64,000 nucleotides of DNA from Cyanobacteria bacterium UBA7753. Lineage in GTDB: Bacteria > Cyanobacteriota > Vampirovibrionia > Gastranaerophilales > Gastranaerophilaceae. Shown here one piece after another: positions 31,578 to 41,560 of this stretch. Position 1 is the first letter of the stretch; every line of letters begins with the position of its first letter. The notes under the pieces are model-generated. The model was not told the origin of the DNA and made no database searches. It saw only the letters and a list, made by a program, of their open reading frames with translations. The position numbers and the translations under genes were made by a program. The stretch covers positions 1 to 64,000 of the forward strand of contig DLEF01000007.1 of assembly GCA_002481545.1 (NCBI GenBank), read 5' to 3'.

Positions 31578-32414
31578 CTAGTATCCGTTATTCTCATTCC
31601 CGGTTGAAAAATTAGGCATCATCTGATTCATAAGCATCATTTGCATAAGCTTAGGATCAACTTTTCCGCCGTTATTCAAGTACGGCATCATCTGCATCAT
31701 ATTCATATTATTTCCGCCGTAACCGTTGTTGTTATTCATCATCATCATTAATGCCTGCATCTCTTGCGCTCTCGTATCGGCAGGAACATTTGCAGGATTT
31801 TGAGCGTTCGGAGCTCCAGTCAGAGCGGCTCCGCCGTTATTCAAAAGTCCAGCTTTTCTGAGGGTGTTTATTGCTTTCAATATCTCTTCATTGCTCGGAG
31901 TACCGTTCGGATTAGTTTGCGCCGTCTGTTTTTGTTGAGGCGTTTTTACCGTAGCAGCGGGTTTTGCAGGCTTTGCACTTTGCTGCGCGTTATTGCTCCC
32001 CGCCGAGTTGCTTTGAGTGCCGACAGCCGCATCGTTATAGATAGGGTTGTACTCGTCTTCTATGTCTTCTATCTGGTTTTCCATAGATACTACATTTTTC
32101 CCGCCGGCTTTTGACCTGCCCTGCTTTGCAAGAGCCGTCAAGGTATCGTCGGAATTAAGAGCAATTACCTTATCATAGTTTTGGACTGCAAGGAAACTTT
32201 TACCCGTTTTTGAGTATGCCAAACCGAGATAATAATACCCGATAGCGGAGGTAGGATCGTTTTTAACAACAGTTTTCATCGTCGCTATACAATCATTATA
32301 ATTGCCCGCTTTGTAGCTTTCTATCGCCGTAGAAACGTTGTCTGCGAAACATATATTAGCACTTATGAAGAGCCCTAAGAGCCCGAATATTATTTTTTTT
32401 GATGCACGTCTCAT
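31578..32414 (-). CDS. Exported TPR protein with Asn/Met-rich tail
   Basis: A 278-residue protein. Residues 1-24 are a signal peptide (RRASKKIIFGLLGLFISANICFA). TPRs follow at about 25-105 (AIESYKAGNYNDCIATMKTVV, IGYYYLGLAYSKTGKSFLAV). Residues 130-175 are a P/A/Q-rich linker, and the C-terminal 75 residues are unusually rich in Asn, Met and Gly (runs of MMM and NNN). It is probably periplasmic or outer-membrane associated. It is the first gene of a two-gene unit with the 30969 gene. No specific function is assigned. Confidence 0.65.
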   Translation of the reverse strand: MRRASKKIIFGLLGLFISANICFADNVSTAIESYKAGNYNDCIATMKTVVKNDPTSAIGYYYLGLAYSKTGKSFLAVQNYDKVIALNSDDTLTALAKQGRSKAGGKNVVSMENQIEDIEDEYNPIYNDAAVGTQSNSAGSNNAQQSAKPAKPAATVKTPQQKQTAQTNPNGTPSNEEILKAINTLRKAGLLNNGGAALTGAPNAQNPANVPADTRAQEMQALMMMMNNNNGYGGNNMNMMQMMPYLNNGGKVDPKLMQMMLMNQMMPNFSTGNENNGY

Positions 32415-32552
32415 ACTAACCTTTTAATTATTTTTTTGCCCGTTTCAACAGGTTTAATAATTTTATCCATTATTATTATACACTTTTTTTTCATGAAATG
32501 GGTGCTTTATACAGTGGATTTTTTGAAAAGTATTTTATGAGTATTTCTCAAA

Positions 32553-35289
32553 CTATTGTTGAGGTTGATAGTTTGCATAAACCTTCAACAATGAATTTAT
32601 ATCGGCTTTATTTCCCTGATTAAATACATCAATTGTTGAAGAATATGCGGAATGATCAGACATCCAGCTTGCAACATCTTGAGAAATTCCCTGTATCCAC
32701 GAATCTATATTTGCGGAAACATAATTTTTCCCGCTGTTATCTTTTATATTGATATTTTCGATATATCCGTACGGATCATGATTATTTTCCGAATTTTCTT
32801 CAAAATATCCGTCTATTTGAATAAGTCCGCCAACATCCTGTTCCCTAAACAATCTGTTTATATTATTAAGAGTTAACGATTTTTTATTGAAAACAAATAA
32901 TGTATCTATCCCGTGTTCATCATTTAAAGCGGAATCGTATTCTAAAATATTCCCGTTTCTGTCGACATTGAATAATAATGCCAAATTGTTTTGCTTTGCA
33001 TCAATATTTAAGGTATCGTTACCACCACCAATATTTGTATTGTCATAACAATCAGACATATATACATTTGTTTTGTTTGTCATTTTGATATTATAGGTAT
33101 CATTTCCTTCCCCGCCATATATCACGGCATTGCCTGATTTATAATTAAAGGTATCATTATATTTTGTGCCTGTGTACTCGGGTTCTCGCCACCTACGGTC
33201 ATAAGTTCCCGCCGTAACCGTCAAACCGTTATTATTCAGTAACGTTTGTATATCCGAGGTTCCTTCATCCGTTGTAACATTGATATTATTATATTTTATA
33301 CTGCCGTCATTTTCATTGAAATAATTCTTTATTGTTACGTTGCCGCCAAATTTTGTTCTGTTTCTTTTGTCAAGGTATGTTTGAGTGATGACTAAATCAT
33401 TAACCGATTTAGAATAGGACAGAGCATCCGTGCTCAGATTGTTAAATTTCAAATTGATAGCAGAGGTTATACCTTTGCCGATTACAACGGTATCTTTCCC
33501 GTCTCCACTGTTAAAGTTCAGAGTTTTATTGCCTTCGCCTGTTATATAGATAGTATCGTTTCCTCTTCCTGCAGTAACGGTATCTTCGCCGACACCCGTA
33601 TATATTCTGTCTGAATATCTGCTCCCTACGATATTGTCTTTATATTTTGTTCCGTATATTCTGCCTTTTCCGCCTACATTTATTGTCTGCTCTTTTATTG
33701 AAATAGAAGTATTTGCAGAGTTTTTATCACCAAATTCTACGGTATCAATTTTACTTTCATCGCTTATATTAGGATTAAAATAATTTGCTACTGTCGCGCT
33801 AAAATTTCTGTAAGATTTTCTCGCTGTTTCATTTTCAAAGTTTTTAGCGTTAGGAGTGGTTATAATCAGGTTATTTCCCGATTTTGTATATTTTAAATCA
33901 TCTGCGCTAATGTTTGCAAATCTGATTTTATCGTTGCTGTCGGCATTATAGATAGTGTCTCTGCCTTCACCTTTATCTTCGGCTTCACCGAAATAAAAAT
34001 AATCTACTCCCGCACCCGCATATAGTCTGTCATTTCCTTCTTCACCCGCAATGAACACTGCTGAGCCTGTCTGACTTTGGGAATATATTATATCATTGCC
34101 CCAATCACCAAATATTTCATCAACTCCGCCATATCCGCCATATATTCTGTCACCGCTACGACTTCCCGTTATTGTATCGGATCCCGAAGTCCCATAGATT
34201 TTACCGAGTCCCGTAACATTTATTATCTCGTTACTTATAGTATGTTGAGTGCCGTTCACGGTATATGTATCTAATCTGTTTCCTTGTGCGGTTTTATAAT
34301 AATTACTCAACGTTATAACGCTTGATGTATCGTGCCATCTGCCTCTTTTGTCGGTATAGCCGTTATCATAATATTTTATATATAAATTGTTCCCTATCTT
34401 GGTTAATACAGGCTCTATATTGTTCCCCGATATTTGGATTGTATCGGCGAAATTTGCGCCATATATTGTATCTCGTCCGCCTTCACCGTCAAATACGAAT
34501 GTATCTGAGCCTACCTCCGCATAGAACTTGTTATTTCCAGCCGTTCCTTTGATTGTTAAATCAATCGGGATTTTAAAACTTTCCAAGGTCTTTGTAAATG
34601 CATACTCTCTTGTGTCAGCATTAAATAATATATCAGAAACTGTTGAATAATACTTTCCTACCCAACGGAATACATCATCCCTCATTAAAGAGCGAACTTT
34701 TGTAATATACCCTTCAACATCAAGCTCTTTGATAACTCCGCCTTTGTTCGTTACAATTATATGTTCAATACGATTAGCACCATATTTTACATTATCTGTT
34801 TTGTTATTCGTATTATCAAAAAAGTCGTTTATCTCCACCATATTGCTTGACGGAACGTATCTGTATTTGTTGAATAGCCCATACGCCTGTTTGTAGACAG
34901 AATTTACAACTCTGTTACTTCTTTTAAAAATATACAATGCATTTTCAAGGTTAGAATTTTGATCGCCATCTTTTCCCACATCAAACAGTAGCATTAAATC
35001 ATTAGCATTAACATTATTTATCTGTATTGTATCCTCCCCGCCATTTGTAATATTTGTAGGGATAGTTTGAGGATATGCTCTGTAATATCCGTCCAAAAGC
35101 CATTTTAAATTATAATCATCTTCTGCCGTATAGCATAATACCATATCGTCAATCATAGTCCAAGTATTGCCGATATTCGGTATAATATATTTGTTATCGG
35201 GGTTGTTCGCCCATATAGTTATAACCTTTTTTTGATGCAGACATAACACCGTCTTCGCTGACACATATTTGAAATTTTTTAGCGACCAT
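32553..35289 (-). CDS. RTX-type (hemolysin-repeat) calcium-binding protein, start region frameshifted
   Basis: The uninterrupted frame (35264 to 32553, 903 residues) contains RTX nonapeptide-type repeats in at least four blocks (GGRDTIYGANFADTI, GTSGSDTITGSRSGDRIYGG, GDWGNDIIY, GSRYSDRIYTG), known to bind Ca2+ in type I-secreted proteins. No signal peptide is seen. The frame has no SD; a strong SD (AAAGGGG) and ATG instead lie at 35289 in another frame, which stops after 31 codons. The two frames meet at a run of seven A (plus-strand T7 35227-35233); with six A, ATG 35289 would read into the long frame. This is either a phase-variable switch, an assembly error or an inactivated gene. Confidence 0.7.
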
Positions 35290-35352
35290 AAGAACCCCTT
35301 TAGAAATTACATTGGGATTATTATATCATGCCTGCCCCATAATGTCACGATA

Positions 35353-37959
35353 TTACTCATGATTGTTACTGTTTGCACTGCTGAATAATGACAATTGAGG
35401 GTTTGCACTCTCCGTGAGTGTTTTTCTCTTGGTTGATAAGTCTTTTGAAAAGTCTTTTTGTAATTTAATCATGAGTTCTTTTGAACGTTTTACGACAGAG
35501 TTAGGCAAGCCCGCCATCTGGGCTACGTGTATACCATAACTCTTGCTTGCACTCCCCGGAACAATCTTTCTCAAAAACTCTATTTTCCCATCTGTTTCCG
35601 ATACTGTCACTCTATAATTCTTTATCTGAGGATAAGTCTGACTCATTACGTTTAATTCGTGATAATGTGTCGCAAATATACATCTTGCATTTATCTTGCC
35701 TGCAATATATTCAGCAACCGCCCAAGCTATCGCAACCCCGTCATAAGTACTTGTACCTCTACCGATTTCATCAATCAAAATCAGGCTCTTATCAGTTGCA
35801 TTATTCAAAATATATGATGTTTCCATCATCTCTACCATAAACGTAGACTGTCCAAGCGTTAAATCATCACTCGCGCCGACACGGGTGAAAATTTTATCCG
35901 TTATCCCCATTTTGACGTAATCAGCAGGGACAAAAGAGCCAATCTGCGCCAATATTGCAATAAGTGCATTCTGTCTCATATAGGTGGATTTTCCTGCCAT
36001 GTTAGGCCCAGTAAGTATCATAAAGCGGGAACAATCTTCACTACCTATATCCGACAACTCCAAATCATTCGGAACGTATGAACCTAACGGAAGTATCTTT
36101 TCAAGAACAGGATGTCTGCCGTTTTTGATGATAAATTCGGAGTTTTCGGTAAGTTCCGGTTTTGTATAATTACTCTCTAAAGCAACCGTCGCGAATGATA
36201 CGTATATATCCAGTTCCGCTATTGCAAGCGACAGTTCTCTTATTACATCCACAAACTCTTTTGCATAGTTTCTGAAATCGCTGAATATCTTATACTCCAA
36301 TTCACATGCCTTGGTATGAGCGGATAAGACTTCGTCCTCCTGTTTCTTCAACTCATCGGTTATAAACCTTTCCGCCCCGCGCAGGGTTTGACGGCGGACG
36401 TAGTTTTTAGGAACCATATCAAGATTGGAATTTGTGACCTCGATATAATAGCCAAACACTCTGTTATAAGCTACTTTTAAAGTTTTTATTCCCGTTCTTT
36501 CTTTTTCTTCTTCTTCAAACTTTTTGAGCCAATCTTCAACGTTATTCATCAAGCCTCTTAAATAATCAAGGTTTGAATTGAGGTCGTCTTTGATTATGCC
36601 GCCCTCTTTAATAGTGTTCGGCGGATCATCCACAATTGTTTTTTCTATGAGTTCCGCAAACTCTTTCAACTGAGGGAATTTGGATGATATTCCCTTAAAC
36701 ACATCGAGTCCGCATCTATCCGTAAGTTCCTGCAATCTGTCAAGGTACATCAAAGATTCTTTGAGTGATACAAAATCCTTCGGCATAACAACGGAACTGC
36801 TTAATCTTGTCGCAAGTCTCTGTATATCGTAGATTTGGTTCAAAACTTCGGTAAGCTCCGCTCTTTCTTCGTTATGATTAATTAAAATTTCCGTAGAATT
36901 TTGTCTCGATTTAATCATATCGATATTTTTGAGTGGCTGACAAATCCAACTGTTTAAGAGTCTTGCACCCATATTGGTATGAGTTCTGTCGATTGCCCAA
37001 TAGAGTGAGCCGTATTTCTTTTTTTCTCTTAAAGTTTCCGTGAGTTCCAAGTTTCTGCGGGTGCTTGTGTCCATCATGACAAATTCGGACAAATTATATT
37101 GTTCAATCTTATCAATCTTAGGGAACGCATCTTTAAGGTTTTCCCACATATAAGCAAGCAATGCAGCTCCCGCGCGGAAACCGAGTTTACAATCCTTATA
37201 TCCGATTGAAGATAAATCCTGTATTTTTAAAGCTGCTTTAAGATTATTTTGTGCAAAAGTTTCGGAATAAATCTTTTCAGGAACTTTTGAGCATTTATAT
37301 AACGTTGTTATTTCATCAGGCAAATTCAGTTTTTCATCAGGCACAATCTGAAACGGCATGACTTTTCCTTGAACGGATGGTCCAACAACTTCTACAGGTT
37401 TAATTCTTGCAAGCTCCGTAAGTATCATATTCAAAGGAGCTTGAGTAACCTTAAATTCCCCTGTACTAACGTCGGAATAAGCAAACCCGTAAACGCCTTT
37501 TTCTTCAAAAACGGAGCAAATATAGTTATTTGCAGTCTGGTCAAGATAGTTATTTTCAATAATAGTCCCCGGAGTAATAACTCTGACGATGCCTCGTTTT
37601 ACGACTTCGCCCGCTTTGAGTTTTACGAGTTTCGGATCTTCCAATTGTTCACAAACAGCTACTTTATAACCCTTATCGATTAGTCGTCTTACATAGTTAT
37701 CAATAGCCTTTGCAGGGATACCCGCAAGCGGAACTCTGCCTAAAATGCTCCCCGCATCACGTCCCGTGAGGGTAAGTTCCAATTCTTTTGACATGGTATG
37801 AGCGTCCTCAAAAAAGGTTTCGTAAAAATCCCCGAGACGGTATAACAAAAGCGCGTCCTGATGTTCCCGCTTTATTTTCAAATACTGTTGCATGACGGGA
37901 GTCGCATCTTCAATGTTCACATCTGCACTATTTATATTATTGATTTCACTCTTAACCAT
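35353..37959 (-). CDS. mutS: DNA mismatch repair protein MutS
   Basis: An 868-residue mismatch-recognition ATPase. The N-terminal mismatch-binding domain has the conserved Phe-x-Glu in LGDFYETFFEDA (about 43-54). Walker A TGPNMAGKST is near 650, DEIGRGTSTYDG near 731 and ATHYHELN about 30 residues later. Domain order and length are those of MutS1. The gene is alone; mutL is not in the window. It is divergent from the 38000 gene. Confidence 0.96.
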   Translation of the reverse strand: MVKSEINNINSADVNIEDATPVMQQYLKIKREHQDALLLYRLGDFYETFFEDAHTMSKELELTLTGRDAGSILGRVPLAGIPAKAIDNYVRRLIDKGYKVAVCEQLEDPKLVKLKAGEVVKRGIVRVITPGTIIENNYLDQTANNYICSVFEEKGVYGFAYSDVSTGEFKVTQAPLNMILTELARIKPVEVVGPSVQGKVMPFQIVPDEKLNLPDEITTLYKCSKVPEKIYSETFAQNNLKAALKIQDLSSIGYKDCKLGFRAGAALLAYMWENLKDAFPKIDKIEQYNLSEFVMMDTSTRRNLELTETLREKKKYGSLYWAIDRTHTNMGARLLNSWICQPLKNIDMIKSRQNSTEILINHNEERAELTEVLNQIYDIQRLATRLSSSVVMPKDFVSLKESLMYLDRLQELTDRCGLDVFKGISSKFPQLKEFAELIEKTIVDDPPNTIKEGGIIKDDLNSNLDYLRGLMNNVEDWLKKFEEEEKERTGIKTLKVAYNRVFGYYIEVTNSNLDMVPKNYVRRQTLRGAERFITDELKKQEDEVLSAHTKACELEYKIFSDFRNYAKEFVDVIRELSLAIAELDIYVSFATVALESNYTKPELTENSEFIIKNGRHPVLEKILPLGSYVPNDLELSDIGSEDCSRFMILTGPNMAGKSTYMRQNALIAILAQIGSFVPADYVKMGITDKIFTRVGASDDLTLGQSTFMVEMMETSYILNNATDKSLILIDEIGRGTSTYDGVAIAWAVAEYIAGKINARCIFATHYHELNVMSQTYPQIKNYRVTVSETDGKIEFLRKIVPGSASKSYGIHVAQMAGLPNSVVKRSKELMIKLQKDFSKDLSTKRKTLTESANPQLSLFSSANSNNHE

Positions 37960-37999
37960 GACTATAATTGTATAATAAGAATAAGACGAGGTAAATTAA

Positions 38000-38620
38000 T
38001 TGTTTAGATTTTTTAAAAATATTATCAATACCGTAATAATTATTCTGGCTGTCTTCGGCGTCATTGCTATATATCATAGCGGTTTAGGCGAAAAAATAGG
38101 GAGCTTTTTCTCTGATATGTTCTCTATGAACGAAGAAAAGGTTGAAGAGCAGGTCGGAGACTTTTCCAAGGTCGATACGGAAGAATTTAAGATTGATAAG
38201 GCAGTTAATGTCTTGGGCTATAAAACAGTCATAGCCAAGCACCCGAGCTCGGGGCAAAAAATGGTTATTGTAGATTCGGGAAAGAAAACACTTTTGACCG
38301 AAAAAGACATTCAAAGCGGTGAAATCAAAGACAAACTCAACGAATTGAGCAAAAAAGTCAAATATAAATCAACGGGCATTGAGGACGTAACGATACTGAA
38401 CAAAGGCTATATGACGACTTACGGGCAGAAAGTTCCTTATGTAAAATTCAGCGCGAAATTAACTAAGTTCCCATATACGGTAATATATGGTATAATATCG
38501 GTTGTAGATTCCGATAAGGACAACCAGAGATTAATTGTATCCGTGAATGATAAGAAACATTATTCCCAGTTAGTAACATCAGAGTTCTATAAAAGCATAA
38601 ATGAGTCTAAAAAACATTAG
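38000..38620 (+). CDS. Membrane-anchored hypothetical protein
   Basis: A 206-residue protein with a TTG start at 38000 and GAGG eight bases upstream. Residues 8-30 form one N-terminal membrane helix (IINTVIIILAVFGVIAIYHS). The remainder is a lysine-rich soluble domain of alternating strands and helices (GYKTVIAKHPSSGQKMVIVDS, KVPYVKFSAKLTKFPYTVIYG) presumably facing the periplasm. No family is recognised. The gatD-like gene follows 78 bases later, after two small hairpins (GTCGG/CCGAC and GGCGC/GCGCC). Confidence 0.6.
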   Translation: MFRFFKNIINTVIIILAVFGVIAIYHSGLGEKIGSFFSDMFSMNEEKVEEQVGDFSKVDTEEFKIDKAVNVLGYKTVIAKHPSSGQKMVIVDSGKKTLLTEKDIQSGEIKDKLNELSKKVKYKSTGIEDVTILNKGYMTTYGQKVPYVKFSAKLTKFPYTVIYGIISVVDSDKDNQRLIVSVNDKKHYSQLVTSEFYKSINESKKH

Positions 38621-38698
38621 GATGGTTAAGAAAAGGTCGGTATAAGCCGACAATAAACAAAGGCGCATAACTGCGCCGACATAACTAAGGATAAAAAC

Positions 38699-39433
38699 AT
38701 GTCAAATTTAAAATTAAAATTAGTTCATCTGTATCCGCTGTTCCTGAATATATACGGAGACATCGGGAATGTAAAAGATTTGCAAAAGCGCTGTGAATGG
38801 CGCGGAATAGAGCTGGAAGTTCAACAGTTTAATGTCGGCGATACCTTGGAAGAAGGAAACGACATCTACTTTATGGGTGGCGGTCAGGACAGACAGCAGG
38901 TTGAAGTATCGGAAGAACTACAAAAATACAAAAACTTTTTGACAGATGAATATAATAATGACGCGGTATTCCTAGGGATTTGCGGAGGGTATCAGCTTAT
39001 GGGCGAATATTACCAACCGCATGACGCAAAAAGATTGGAAGGTATCGGAATATTAAATGCCTACACCGTTGCGGGCTCTAACCGTTTCATAGGAAACGTT
39101 ACCGCAAAAACAGATTTGCCGATAGGGAAAGACACCCTTGTCGGATTTGAGAACCATAGCGGACTAACTTATTTAAGAGGCGAAACAACACCTATGGCAC
39201 ATGTAGTGGTCGGGCATGGCAACAACGGAGTCGATAAAACCGAAGGTGCGCGTTCAAGAAACGCATTCGGTACATATCTGCACGGCTCATTCCTGCCTAA
39301 GAACCCGCATTTTGCCGATTATATGATTAAGCTTGCTCTCAAGAAAAAATACAATGACGATATAGAACTTGAACCGCTCGACGATACAATCGAGATGAAA
39401 GCGCACGAATCGGTATTGTACAAAACATATTAA
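38699..39433 (+). CDS. gatD: Class I glutamine amidotransferase, GatD type
   Basis: A 244-residue CobB/CobQ-like glutaminase. The layout matches GatD, the glutaminase half of the MurT-GatD lipid II isoglutaminyl synthase: LYPLFLNIYGDIGNV (11-25), RCEWRGIELE, MGGGQDRQQ (59-67), the nucleophile Cys95 in LGICGGYQL, and the catalytic His in GTYLHGS. MurT-GatD amidates glutamate in peptidoglycan stem peptides. The MurT partner is normally adjacent but is not here, so it must be elsewhere, or this is another amidotransferase of the family. Confidence 0.75.
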   Translation: MSNLKLKLVHLYPLFLNIYGDIGNVKDLQKRCEWRGIELEVQQFNVGDTLEEGNDIYFMGGGQDRQQVEVSEELQKYKNFLTDEYNNDAVFLGICGGYQLMGEYYQPHDAKRLEGIGILNAYTVAGSNRFIGNVTAKTDLPIGKDTLVGFENHSGLTYLRGETTPMAHVVVGHGNNGVDKTEGARSRNAFGTYLHGSFLPKNPHFADYMIKLALKKKYNDDIELEPLDDTIEMKAHESVLYKTY

Positions 39434-39486
39434 CCCCATGTCATATCGGTTTTTCCGATTGACAAATCTCAAAAATATGAGAAAAT

Positions 39487-39554
39487 TGTAAACAAATGTA
39501 ACAAACCAAAAAATTGAAAAGGCAATTTTTATAATTATATATACTTTATATATA
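39487..39554 (+). promoter_or_regulatory. Bipartite promoter-like element with TGTAA direct repeat, copy 5
   Basis: TGTAAAC and TGTAAC (from 39487 and 39497, ten bases apart) are followed by GGCAATTTTT at 39521 and ACTTTATATATA at 39543, again offset by exactly 22. It precedes the 39602 gene. Confidence 0.55.
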
Positions 39555-39601
39555 CGAGAGATATATTATAAAGAATAGATAATTAGATACGGAGATAGAT
39601 T

Positions 39602-39979
39602 ATGACACCTGAAGAAACAGCATTATTGGAAAACTCGGTTGAACAAGTTATTTCAGCTAGTGATATAGAAGAAGTATTACCTTTAACGCAGGGCGACGGC
39701 TCAATATACAGAAAAGACGAAACTACGGGCAAAGTAAACCACGAAAAGGTCGATACGGGTGCCGAAACAGCAAGAGTCAGTTTCAAAATGAGTATGCCGA
39801 AACTCTCAAGCCCTGACTTTAAGGCATTTATGAATGCAGCGAAGAGTATCGCAGAGACAGGCACAATCAAGTTTGTCAAAACATACTCGGATGATGATAT
39901 CGAAAGAGTTAAAACAGGCGGTATCACAGGTGCCATTGCAAACAAAATCATCAAAAAGCAACACGGACAAAAACAATAA
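39602..39979 (+). CDS. Lineage-specific 125-residue hypothetical protein
   Basis: A soluble, acidic protein of unknown family, without signal peptide. Residues 1-30 form an acidic helix (EETALLENSVEQVISASDIEEVL). The centre has short strands (ARVSFKMSMP), and the C-terminus is basic (IANKIIKKQHGQKQ). CGGAGA precedes the ATG. It has its own promoter-like element shared with four other orphan genes and its own strong terminator (40011), so it is probably a well-expressed monocistronic gene. Function unknown. Confidence 0.65.
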   Translation: MTPEETALLENSVEQVISASDIEEVLPLTQGDGSIYRKDETTGKVNHEKVDTGAETARVSFKMSMPKLSSPDFKAFMNAAKSIAETGTIKFVKTYSDDDIERVKTGGITGAIANKIIKKQHGQKQ

Positions 39980-40010
39980 CATATTGTTTATATTGTTAAT
40001 ATCTGATATT

Positions 40011-40040
40011 AAAAAGGCTGACCAAATGTCAGCCTTTTTT
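40011..40040 (+). terminator. Rho-independent terminator
   Basis: AAAAAGGCTGA and TCAGCCTTTTTT arms are separated by a short loop. Symmetry and flanking runs let it also serve the convergent transporter gene at 40056. Confidence 0.85.
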
Positions 40041-40055
40041 AGTTATAAAAAATTT

Positions 40056-41342
40056 TTAAATTCTTCCGAAATTCTTTTTTAACAGCGGGATGAGCAGGAA
40101 CAATATCATTGCACTGAACAATGACAAGCCTGCAAGGACTAAGAACAAAATATCCGTCGGGATTGAGCCGTATTTTCCGCCCCAAAATCCGGCCAAGATA
40201 TTTCCGAAAAAGCTTGTTAAAAACCATGTTCCCATAAGAACCGAGACAAACTGTTTCGGTGCGAGTTTTGACACAAGAGACAGCCCGATAGGCGATATAC
40301 AAAGCTCCGCTACCGTCATAATGAAGTATACTCCGACAAGCCAAAACATTGAGACTTTTCCCGCCTCGGAGAAATCACCCGCAAGTGCCATAATTACATA
40401 AGCCACACCCATTAGCGCAAGTGCTATCGTGAATTTTTCAACAGATGTCGGCTCAGCTTTCCTTTTGTGTAACGCCGTCCACATCATAGAGAACAATGGT
40501 GCCAAAATGATTATATACAGAGGGTTAAGAGCCTGAAAATACCCTGTAGGAATAACAAAACTGCCAAGATGTCTGTTTGTTGAATATTCCGCAAACAACG
40601 TAAGAGATGAACCTGCCTGTTCGTAACATGTCCAAAATACTATTGTAAACAGCATAAGCACAAACAGCGACAACAATCTTTTCTTCTCACGTTTTGTGAA
40701 TTTATCAGGCTTCTTGACGTTTTCATGATACGCCTGTTTTACCGGAACAAGTCCGTTTTTGCCGAGGAGTTTATTCTCTAACAATTTATATACGGTGAGC
40801 CCGATTAACATCCCGATACCCGCAGACGCGAATCCCCAATTAAAACCGAACTTATACGCAACAGTTCCGCAAATGAGAGGCGAAAACAGCGCACCCAAGT
40901 TTATCCCCATATAGAATATGGTGAACCCCGCATCTTTGCCCGCATTGTCTTTTCCGTAGAGCATGCCGAGGACGGAGCTAATATTTGATTTAAAAAATCC
41001 GTTGGCAATAATCATAAAGGTCAGAGCAACAAAAAACATGGCGGAATTGTTAAGCGCAAGCATAAACAACCCTATACACATCAATATTGCACCCGTTGTT
41101 ATGCATTTTCTCTGCCCAAAGTATCTGTCCGCAAGATATCCGCCGATTATCGGAGTAAGATAAACAAACCCCGTATATAGTCCGTAAACATCTCCCGCTT
41201 TTTCCGTAGAAAAACGGAGCTGTTGTATCATATACAAAACAAGAAGTGCCCTCATTCCGTAATATGAAAATCTTTCCCACATCTCGGTGAAAGATAACAG
41301 ATATAGTCCTTTAGGACGTTTTTGTACATACTCTCTCTGCAT
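40056..41342 (-). CDS. Proton-dependent oligopeptide transporter (POT/PTR family)
   Basis: A 428-residue inner-membrane MFS-type transporter importing di- and tripeptides with protons. The family motif ExxERFSYYG is present near the start (TEMWERFSYYGMRALLVLYM), followed by GDVYGLYTGFVYLTPIIGGYLADR, FYMGINLGALFSP and SPIGLSLVSKLAP. There are about 12 hydrophobic segments. It is slightly shorter than the 450-500 typical length. The -10 box lies six bases before the ATG (41349-41354), suggesting a leaderless mRNA. Peptide uptake fits a fermentative, host-associated life. Confidence 0.92.
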   Translation of the reverse strand: MQREYVQKRPKGLYLLSFTEMWERFSYYGMRALLVLYMIQQLRFSTEKAGDVYGLYTGFVYLTPIIGGYLADRYFGQRKCITTGAILMCIGLFMLALNNSAMFFVALTFMIIANGFFKSNISSVLGMLYGKDNAGKDAGFTIFYMGINLGALFSPLICGTVAYKFGFNWGFASAGIGMLIGLTVYKLLENKLLGKNGLVPVKQAYHENVKKPDKFTKREKKRLLSLFVLMLFTIVFWTCYEQAGSSLTLFAEYSTNRHLGSFVIPTGYFQALNPLYIIILAPLFSMMWTALHKRKAEPTSVEKFTIALALMGVAYVIMALAGDFSEAGKVSMFWLVGVYFIMTVAELCISPIGLSLVSKLAPKQFVSVLMGTWFLTSFFGNILAGFWGGKYGSIPTDILFLVLAGLSLFSAMILFLLIPLLKKNFGRI

Positions 41343-41348
41343 AGTTTT

Positions 41349-41377
41349 ATTCTATCACGGGGGCAATGCGCGGTAAA
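41349..41377 (-). promoter_or_regulatory. Leaderless-type promoter of the peptide transporter gene
   Basis: On the minus strand there is TTTACC (plus GGTAAA 41372-41377), a 17-base spacer and TAGAAT (plus ATTCTA 41349-41354), followed by six bases and ATG at 41342. Confidence 0.5.
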
Positions 41378-41436
41378 CAAAACCTGTATAAATTTAGAGA
41401 TAATTTATACAAAGTTTCAGTATCTCTTATGTAATC

Positions 41437-41533
41437 TGTCATCCTGAAATAACCATTGTCCTGAACTTGTTTCAGGATCGTTTCAGGATCTTATACATAA
41501 GTTTAAAGATGCTGAAATAAATTCAGCATGACA
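41437..41533. repeat. Interspersed repeat, family B copy 2
   Basis: It begins TGTCATCCTGAA and ends with GATGCTGAAATAAATTCAGCATGACA, as at 19943-20011. It contains an internal duplication (gtttcaggatc twice), making it longer than copy 1. The upstream phrase aaagtttcagtat is also shared. Confidence 0.65.
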
Positions 41534-41560
41534 AATGCGTTTTATATAATCGTGATTATT

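Noticed and set aside
35264..35264. GTG 35264 as the true start of the RTX protein
   Set aside because: No SD precedes it, whereas AAAGGGG with ATG at 35289 lies just upstream in a frame separated only by an A7 tract.
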